Shown piece after piece: positions 1-4,081 of a stretch of 5,563 nucleotides of DNA. Within the stretch, counting starts at the first letter, position 1; each line of letters starts with the position of its first letter. Source of the stretch: an uncultured Flavobacteriales bacterium (GTDB taxonomy: Bacteria; Bacteroidota; Bacteroidia; Flavobacteriales_D; Sanyastnellaceae); NCBI GenBank assembly GCA_937890245.1, contig CALACF010000342.1:1-5563 (forward strand), written 5' to 3'. The notes below the pieces were generated by a model that was not told the DNA's origin, did no database searches, and worked only from the letters and a program-made list of their open reading frames with translations. A program made the position numbers and the translations under genes.

Positions 1-40
1 CTAGAAATCCAGCGGCGCCGGTGATCAAAATGCGTTCCAT
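1..40 (-). CDS. 5' end of an SDR-type nucleotide-sugar epimerase/decarboxylase (partial, probably UDP-glucuronate decarboxylase)
   Basis: Only the first 13 codons lie in the window; the rest runs off the left edge. The reverse strand reads MERILITGAAGFL, a first beta strand followed by the GxxGxx(G) NAD-binding loop of extended short-chain dehydrogenases that act on nucleotide sugars. Because it follows ugd on the same strand, the best guess is UDP-glucuronate decarboxylase (UDP-xylose synthase), which often sits next to ugd in Bacteroidota. A UDP-glucuronate 4-epimerase or another sugar epimerase/dehydratase fits the visible residues equally well. The start at position 40 puts the Rossmann strand at the very N-terminus, as is usual. 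An in-frame ATG at 79, three bases after the ugd stop, would add 13 polar residues and is less likely. An A/G-rich stretch (AAGAAGAAAAG) lies just upstream. The family is fairly sure; the exact enzyme is inference. Confidence 0.7.
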   Translation of the reverse strand, partial: MERILITGAAGFL

Positions 41-82
41 GTCGTCTTTTCTTCTTGCTGCGTTTTCGTGGTCGTTCATCGT

Positions 83-1402
83 TCAAACGGCGGGCGCACT
101 GCGCTGCCGGCCGATGGAGATGTACTCCCATCCCTGCTCCTCCATCTTCTTCACGTCGTACAAGTTACGTCCGTCAAAAATGAGCTTGTTGTTGAGGTCT
201 TCGGCCATGCGCTCGAGATTGGGCGTCCGGAACAGCTGCCACTCAGTGCAAATCAGCAGCGCATCTGCCGAGGCCAACGCCTGATATGGATCCTCGCAGT
301 ATTCTATGCGGTCTCCCAGTCGCCGGCGTACGTTGTCAATGGCCTCCGGATCGTAGGCGCTCACCACGGCCCCAGCCTCCAGCAGGCGCTCGATCATGTA
401 CAAGGCTGGCGCCTCACGAATATCATCGGTTTCCGGCTTGAAGGCCAGCCCCCAAACGGCAATCCGCACCCCGCGCAAGTCCCCACCAAAGCGGGCAGAA
501 ATTTCTTCGAACAGTATGGTTTTCTGTCGCTCGTTCACCGACATCACCGCCTCCAAGATTGCAAAGGGCCGTTCGGCCGCCAGCCCGCTCCGATGCAGGG
601 CCTGCACATCTTTGGGGAAGCAGCTGCCACCATAGCCTATCCCCGGAAACAAGAAGCGCGGCCCGATTCGCGTGTCCGTCCCCATCCCACGGCGCACCTT
701 GTCCACATCAGCCCCCACGGCTTCGCAGTAGTTTGCGATTTCGTTCATGAAGGTGATTTTTGTCGCCAAAAAGGCGTTCGCAGCGTACTTCGTCAGCTCG
801 GCGCTCCGCTCGTCCATCACGATCAGCGGGTTGCCCTGCCGGATGAACGGCCCGTACAACTCGGTCATCACGTCTTCGGCCCGCTTCGAACTCACGCCGA
901 CTACAACGCGGTCGGGCTTCATAAAGTCGTCTACGGCAAACCCCTCGCGCAAAAATTCCGGGTTTGACACGATGTCAAATTCACAGCTCGCATGCTCAGC
1001 GACCGCCTTCCGTACCCGATCGGCAGTTCCTACAGGCACCGTGCTCTTGTCGACAATTACCTTGTAGTCTTTGATCTTCCGACCCAATTCCTCGGCCACG
1101 CCCAAAACATAACTCAGGTCCGCGCTCCCATCCTCATCCGGTGGGGTCGGCAAAGCGAGAAATATCACCTCTGCATGCTCAATCGCGTCGTCCAAATCTG
1201 TGGTGAATTGAAGCCGACCGGCTTTCAAATTGCGTTCAAAAAGCACGTCGAGATGTGGCTCATAAATTGGAATCGCTCCCCCGCGCATTGTTGCCACTTT
1301 TTCAGCATCAATATCAACGCAGATCACGTCATTACCCGTTTCCGCGAAACACGTGCCCGTCACAAGCCCGACATATCCCGTCCCAACTACTGCAATTTTC
1401 AT
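83..1402 (-). CDS. ugd: UDP-glucose 6-dehydrogenase
   Basis: This cytoplasmic enzyme oxidises UDP-glucose to UDP-glucuronate in two NAD-dependent steps, supplying uronic acid and pentose precursors for surface polysaccharides. The 439-residue protein is full length for the bacterial family. It opens with the NAD-binding Rossmann motif GTGYVGLVTG (residues 7-16) and an acidic D30-I-D32 at the end of strand 2. The NPEFLREG segment (147-154) carries the catalytic-region glutamates, K205 and N209 sit in the central helix, and the catalytic cysteine is C261 in GYGGSCFPKD. The C-terminal UDP-binding domain shows WGLAFKPETDDIREAP (317-332). Start MKIAVVGTGY is the family-typical start. The gene begins 14 bp after the aminotransferase stop, and AGAGG directly abuts its ATG, too close for a normal Shine-Dalgarno; co-transcription or coupling is likely. 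A WbpA-type UDP-GlcNAc dehydrogenase is a less likely alternative. Confidence 0.95.
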   Translation of the reverse strand: MKIAVVGTGYVGLVTGTCFAETGNDVICVDIDAEKVATMRGGAIPIYEPHLDVLFERNLKAGRLQFTTDLDDAIEHAEVIFLALPTPPDEDGSADLSYVLGVAEELGRKIKDYKVIVDKSTVPVGTADRVRKAVAEHASCEFDIVSNPEFLREGFAVDDFMKPDRVVVGVSSKRAEDVMTELYGPFIRQGNPLIVMDERSAELTKYAANAFLATKITFMNEIANYCEAVGADVDKVRRGMGTDTRIGPRFLFPGIGYGGSCFPKDVQALHRSGLAAERPFAILEAVMSVNERQKTILFEEISARFGGDLRGVRIAVWGLAFKPETDDIREAPALYMIERLLEAGAVVSAYDPEAIDNVRRRLGDRIEYCEDPYQALASADALLICTEWQLFRTPNLERMAEDLNNKLIFDGRNLYDVKKMEEQGWEYISIGRQRSAPAV

Positions 1403-1416
1403 CCTCTTTTGCTTTT

Positions 1417-2634
1417 TCAGAGGCTACGAAGATACGCAGCCAATTCCCCTACAATTCGACCCTGGACTTCTTCTGTCAACTCCGTGTGCATTGGCAGTGA
1501 AATCACGCGATTCGTCAAGTCCTCCGTCACGGGCAAGTCGGCAGGATCGATGCCATACTTCAAGTATGCCGGTTGCCGGTGGATCGGGATCGGATAGTAA
1601 ATCCCGTGCGGAATGCCTTTCTCTGTGAAGTGTAATGCCAATCCATCGCGCAACGAAGCACCCTGACCGGCATCGCCCAGCTTCAGTGTGTACTGATGGA
1701 ACACATGGCCGGAAAAGGGATCGCGCGCCGGCGTGTGCACCCTCGGCAGCTGCTCGCCATCAGATGCGTTCACCTCTGCGATGAGGGCGTCATACCGATC
1801 AGCAGCAGCCACGCGCGCCATATTGAAGGCATCAAGATGCCTCAACTTCACACGCAACATGGCGGCTTGCATGCCGTCCAGCCTGCTATTCACGCCCACC
1901 ACTTCATGCAGATAGCGCTCCTTCGAACCGTGGTTGCAGATCATTCTTAGCTTCGCCGCCATCTCGGCATCCCGCGTGAAGATCGCGCCGCCATCTCCGC
2001 ACCCCCCGAGATTCTTACTCGGGAAAAAGCTCGTCGTTCCGATATCCCCCAGCGTTCCTGCGGCGCGGCGATCGGGCTCGATTGCACTGCCCAAGTTCCA
2101 ATGCGACCCGATCGCCTGCGCCGCGTCTTCGACGAGCGCCAAGCCATGCTCGTCCGCAAGTGCTCGCAAGCCGGTCATATCAGCGCACTGCCCATACAAG
2201 TGCACGGGCAAAATCACCTTTGTGCGCCCTGTAACCGCCCGGCGAGCTTGCTCGACATCCATCGTGAAGGTCTCAGGATCGACATCGACCAGCACGGGCT
2301 TCAGCCCCAGCAGGGCGATGACCTCAGCCGTAGCGATAAATGTGAACGACGTGGTGATCACCTCATCCCCGGGCTCGAGTCCCAGGCCCATCAACGCAAT
2401 CTGCAAGGCATCCGTTCCATTGGCGCACGGCACCACGTGCACGCCCGCGCCCAAGTAAGCCCCCAGCTCCTCGGCAAAGGCCGCCACCTCGGGCCCGCCT
2501 ATGTATTGGCCTGAGCGCAGCACGCCCAAAACGGCCGCTTCCATCTCGGCCTGAAATCGCTTGTGCAGGCCCAGCAGGTCGACCATATGCAACGCGGGCT
2601 TGACAGCTTTAGATTGGGAGGGAGTATGCTTCAT
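1417..2634 (-). CDS. DegT/DnrJ/EryC1/StrS family PLP-dependent sugar aminotransferase (WbpE-like)
   Basis: Fold-type I PLP enzyme that transfers an amino group, usually from glutamate, to a keto nucleotide sugar. With the start at 2634 (405 aa) the motifs are: GQYIGGPEV (42-50), CANGTDALQI around 70-79, LYGQCAD (146-152), EDAAQ with the PLP-ring aspartate D170, TTSFFPSKNLGG with the Schiff-base lysine K207, GDGGAIF (213-219), NSRLDGMQAA (249-258), YYPIP-x-HRQPAY (346-357) and SLPMH (379-383). From memory these closely resemble WbpE, which aminates the 3-keto sugar in UDP-di-N-acetyl-mannosaminuronate synthesis. The substrate here is not proven, since the WbpB/WbpD partners are not in view. 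The first conserved residues are MVDL at 17, so an ATG at 2586 is also possible. An upstream ATG at 2658 would place the candidate promoter inside the gene, so I prefer 2634. This is the first gene of the ugd cassette. Confidence 0.92.
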   Translation of the reverse strand: MKHTPSQSKAVKPALHMVDLLGLHKRFQAEMEAAVLGVLRSGQYIGGPEVAAFAEELGAYLGAGVHVVPCANGTDALQIALMGLGLEPGDEVITTSFTFIATAEVIALLGLKPVLVDVDPETFTMDVEQARRAVTGRTKVILPVHLYGQCADMTGLRALADEHGLALVEDAAQAIGSHWNLGSAIEPDRRAAGTLGDIGTTSFFPSKNLGGCGDGGAIFTRDAEMAAKLRMICNHGSKERYLHEVVGVNSRLDGMQAAMLRVKLRHLDAFNMARVAAADRYDALIAEVNASDGEQLPRVHTPARDPFSGHVFHQYTLKLGDAGQGASLRDGLALHFTEKGIPHGIYYPIPIHRQPAYLKYGIDPADLPVTEDLTNRVISLPMHTELTEEVQGRIVGELAAYLRSL

Positions 2635-2642
2635 GACGACTG

Positions 2643-2650
2643 CAAATTTA
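2643..2650 (-). promoter_or_regulatory. Candidate Bacteroidota -7 promoter element for the sugar cassette
   Basis: On the minus strand TAAATTTG is an exact match to the Bacteroidota primary-sigma -7 consensus TAnnTTTG, ending 8 bases before the aminotransferase ATG at 2634. About 18-20 bases further upstream there is TTTC, only an approximate match to the TTTG/TTG -33 element. If used, it would give a very short or leaderless mRNA starting close to that ATG. It also lies in the 60-90 bp divergent gap with the secreted-protein gene, where a promoter is expected. An 8-base match with four fixed positions can occur by chance, so confidence is modest. Confidence 0.4.
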
Positions 2651-2720
2651 GCCCCCAAGTCGCTGCGAAATGTCGTATTTTAATGTGTTGAAAACCAGTG
2701 CAAAGCCGCCCAATTCTATC

Positions 2721-3197
2721 ATGAATCTCCCGCTATTTCTTCTCGCCACCTGCCTCATAAGCTCGCTCGGAGCAAATGCCCACGCCCAGGCGTACAACCC
2801 GGATGCTGACGCCGACGGACATATTGGTATAGACGATGTGATGATTGTGCTGCAGTATTATGGAGGCCCATTCACCCCGGTGCCGCCGCCGCAAACCCTC
2901 CCCTCAGTGTTCCATTTCGATCCAGATACGACCGTGGCAATCCCCCTCGGATACGACTTGTATATCGCTGAGAATTTCACCTTTCCGTACCTGTATGTTT
3001 CCGTGCCACCGGGCGAATACGCAGGGCAAACCGTGCGCATGACCATCGTCAAGCAGTCCGACCAAGACACGCAGACGGTTTATCTGCAGGACCTCGCGGG
3101 CAACTGGCTGACGTACGCCCAGCAATGGGAAAGCAATGGCATTTTTGCCGAGCTCATGTGGTCGGGCACGCAGTGGATTTCGGATCACATGAATTGA
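2721..3197 (+). CDS. Small secreted protein with one N-terminal dockerin-like calcium loop; function unknown
   Basis: I do not recognise this 158-residue protein as a named family. Residues 1-22 form a signal peptide with a hydrophobic core (LPLFLLATCLISSLG) and an AHA cleavage site before Q23. The mature N-terminus carries one 12-residue EF-type loop, DADADGHIGIDD (28-39), followed by a helix-like VMIVLQYYGG; this is half of a dockerin type I repeat. A Pro-rich linker (about 50-61) leads to a beta-looking domain to the C-terminus with alternating aromatic/hydrophobic strands and a terminal AELMWSGTQWI motif. The mature part has no cysteine and only one Lys and one Arg. An in-frame ATG at 2670 would add 17 residues containing two lysines, which would supply the basic n-region the shorter form lacks, so the start is uncertain. 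It is divergent from the sugar cassette. Likely exported or cell-surface; calcium binding is inference. Confidence 0.75.
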   Translation: MNLPLFLLATCLISSLGANAHAQAYNPDADADGHIGIDDVMIVLQYYGGPFTPVPPPQTLPSVFHFDPDTTVAIPLGYDLYIAENFTFPYLYVSVPPGEYAGQTVRMTIVKQSDQDTQTVYLQDLAGNWLTYAQQWESNGIFAELMWSGTQWISDHMN

Positions 3198-3265
3198 CCT
3201 TCTCTCTAGCCCAATTTTCCATCACTTTCAGCGACATTTGCGCCCCCAACCCCAGGCGCGTGGGA

Positions 3266-3292
3266 CGCGATGGCATTGCTTCGGCATCGCCA
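3266..3292 (+). other. Inverted repeat / hairpin with UUCG loop between the secreted-protein gene and the tRNA
   Basis: In the 112-bp gap before the tRNA, GCGATG (3267-3272) pairs perfectly with CATCGC (3285-3290). An overlapping alternative fold closes a TTCG tetraloop with TGC/GCA-type pairs (3277-3279 with 3284-3286) above a 4-bp outer stem and two mismatches. C(UUCG)G loops are unusually stable in RNA. There is no T-tract, so it is not an ordinary intrinsic terminator. It could cap the 3' end of the upstream mRNA or be part of a tRNA leader, or mean nothing. The rest of the gap shows no clear promoter. Confidence 0.3.
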
Positions 3293-3309
3293 AGCAACTG
3301 CGCGCCGCT

Positions 3310-3394
3310 GCCCGGATGGTGGAATTGGTAGACACGCCGGACTTAAAATCCTGTGGCCTTTATGGCCGTGCGGGTTCAAGCCCCGCTCCGGGTA
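3310..3394 (+). tRNA. tRNA-Leu (anticodon UAA)
   Basis: A complete 85-nt class II tRNA folds by eye. The acceptor stem GCCCGGA (3310-3316) pairs with TCCGGGT (3387-3393), with a terminal G-U and discriminator A at 3394. The D stem is GTG/CAC (3319-3321 with 3333-3335) around a loop containing GG. The anticodon loop CTTAAAA (3342-3348) has anticodon TAA at 3344-3346, reading UUA and UUG. The long variable arm GGCC-TTTAT-GGCC (3355-3367) is typical of tRNA-Leu. The T stem GCGGG/CCCGC (3370-3374 with 3382-3386) closes the TTCAAGC loop. The A discriminator is the standard LeuRS identity element. CCA is not encoded (the next bases are CAA), so the end must be added after transcription, as in many Bacteroidota. 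The second anticodon-stem pair is a C-U mismatch (3338 with 3352). Confidence 0.97.
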
Positions 3395-3395
3395 C

Positions 3396-3424
3396 AAGGC
3401 CTTCCCTTACGGGAGGGCCTTTTT
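3396..3424 (+). terminator. Intrinsic terminator of the tRNA-Leu transcript
   Basis: An 11-bp stem, AAGGCCTTCCC (3396-3406) with GGGAGGGCCTT (3411-3421) including one G-T pair, closes a TTAC loop and runs straight into TTTTT (3420-3424). It begins two bases after the tRNA discriminator, so it clearly ends the tRNA transcript. The reverse strand has almost no T-tract, so it is not expected to serve the convergent cyclophilin gene. Confidence 0.85.
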
Positions 3425-3475
3425 GCTTCCACCGCCTTGCGGATTGGCGCTTCTATGCCTTCAGACGGCCTGTGA

Positions 3476-3904
3476 TCAGTCGATCACTTCCACCCGGAAG
3501 CCGTCGCCGCCAACAATCTTTCCGACCAGGTCTAGCCCCTCCGTCACCTTGCCAAAGCAGGTGTGGTTGCCATCGAGGTGGGCCGTGCTGTCTCGAGACA
3601 AAACGAGAAAGAATTGGGAGCCGCCCGTATTGCGTCCGGCATGGGCCATGGACAATACACCGCGCTCGTGGTGTTGATTTCCGCCTTTGAGCTCACAGTC
3701 AATGCTGTAGCCAGGGCCACCTGCACCATTGCCGTTCGGACAACCGCCTTGCACAACGAAATCGGGGATCACCCGGTGAAAGTTCAAGTTGTTGTAAAAA
3801 CCGTTGCGGGCGAGCTTGACAAAGTTGGCCACCGTATTGGGGGCGTCCTTTTCGTAGAATTCCACAGTCAAAGGACCGTGGTCGGTATGGATGATGGCGT
3901 GCAT
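3476..3904 (-). CDS. Cyclophilin-type peptidyl-prolyl cis-trans isomerase, cytoplasmic
   Basis: Catalyses cis-trans isomerisation of X-Pro peptide bonds and assists protein folding. The 142-residue protein is a minimal single-domain bacterial cyclophilin with no signal peptide, so it should be cytosolic. Visible motifs are the N-terminal strand and helix (TVEFYEKDAPNTVANF, 13-28), then FHRVIPDFVVQGG (42-54) with the catalytic arginine R44, F49 and Q52, then the GNGAGGPGY loop (58-66), LSMAHAG (84-90), GGSQFF (94-99) and HLDGNHTCFGKV (109-120) with F117 in the hydrophobic pocket. The tryptophan that binds cyclosporin in human cyclophilin A is replaced by H109, as in other bacterial forms lacking it, so weak drug binding is expected. 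The start MHAIIHTDHGPL fits the family; only a short 5' leader can be assigned. A 6-bp inverted repeat (GTGATC/GATCAC, 3472-3487) overlaps the stop. It is monocistronic and convergent with the tRNA. Confidence 0.95.
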   Translation of the reverse strand: MHAIIHTDHGPLTVEFYEKDAPNTVANFVKLARNGFYNNLNFHRVIPDFVVQGGCPNGNGAGGPGYSIDCELKGGNQHHERGVLSMAHAGRNTGGSQFFLVLSRDSTAHLDGNHTCFGKVTEGLDLVGKIVGGDGFRVEVID

Positions 3905-4023
3905 GGCGCGAATTTACACCAGCCGCCATCATCTGTTGTCAGGAATTTCAACCTCTTGCTTTTCTTGGCAACCTTTGCCCAGAATTGCAACGGGGAAGGA
4001 TTCTCTATCAGATTTTAGGCAAG
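3905..4023. other. Intergenic gap upstream of the cyclophilin gene
   Basis: This 119-bp gap lies between the cyclophilin start and the terminator of the large gene, and must hold the cyclophilin promoter. The closest -7-like site on the minus strand is TAAATTCG (3908-3915), one base off TAnnTTTG but only 4 bases before the ATG, which is too close to be convincing. I see no RNA gene or small coding region here. Confidence 0.35.
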
Positions 4024-4060
4024 AAAAAGCCCGAGCTCGTTATGAGCCCGGGCTTTTTTT
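4024..4060 (-). terminator. Strong intrinsic terminator after the large surface-protein gene
   Basis: A 15-bp stem with a single A-C mismatch (4024-4038 with 4044-4058) closes a 5-base GTTAT loop. On the minus strand it lies 21 bases past the stop codon of the large gene and ends in TTTTTCTT. On the plus strand it ends in seven Ts, so it can act in both directions. No plus-strand gene needs it, so its main job is to end the surface-protein transcript before the cyclophilin gene. Confidence 0.85.
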
Positions 4061-4081
4061 ATTCCGTCGATTGGCTTTTTC

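Noticed and set aside
68..967. Long plus-strand open frame of 299 codons antisense to ugd
   Set aside because: It mirrors the codon pattern of ugd, has no recognisable domain, and ugd has all its family motifs on the other strand.
1934..2458. Plus-strand open frame of 174 codons antisense to the aminotransferase
   Set aside because: Low-complexity Ser/Pro-rich shadow of a gene with clear PLP-enzyme motifs.
3230..3240. TTTG-containing -7-like site (GACATTTG) as a tRNA promoter
   Set aside because: Lacks the conserved T of TAnnTTTG and has no convincing -33 element.
3472..3487. Inverted repeat GTGATC/GATCAC at the cyclophilin stop codon as a terminator
   Set aside because: Only 6 bp and no T-tract; at most a minor mRNA 3' structure.
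3238..3690. Plus-strand open frames across the tRNA and cyclophilin 3' end
   Set aside because: They run through the tRNA and its terminator and antisense to the cyclophilin; no plausible protein.
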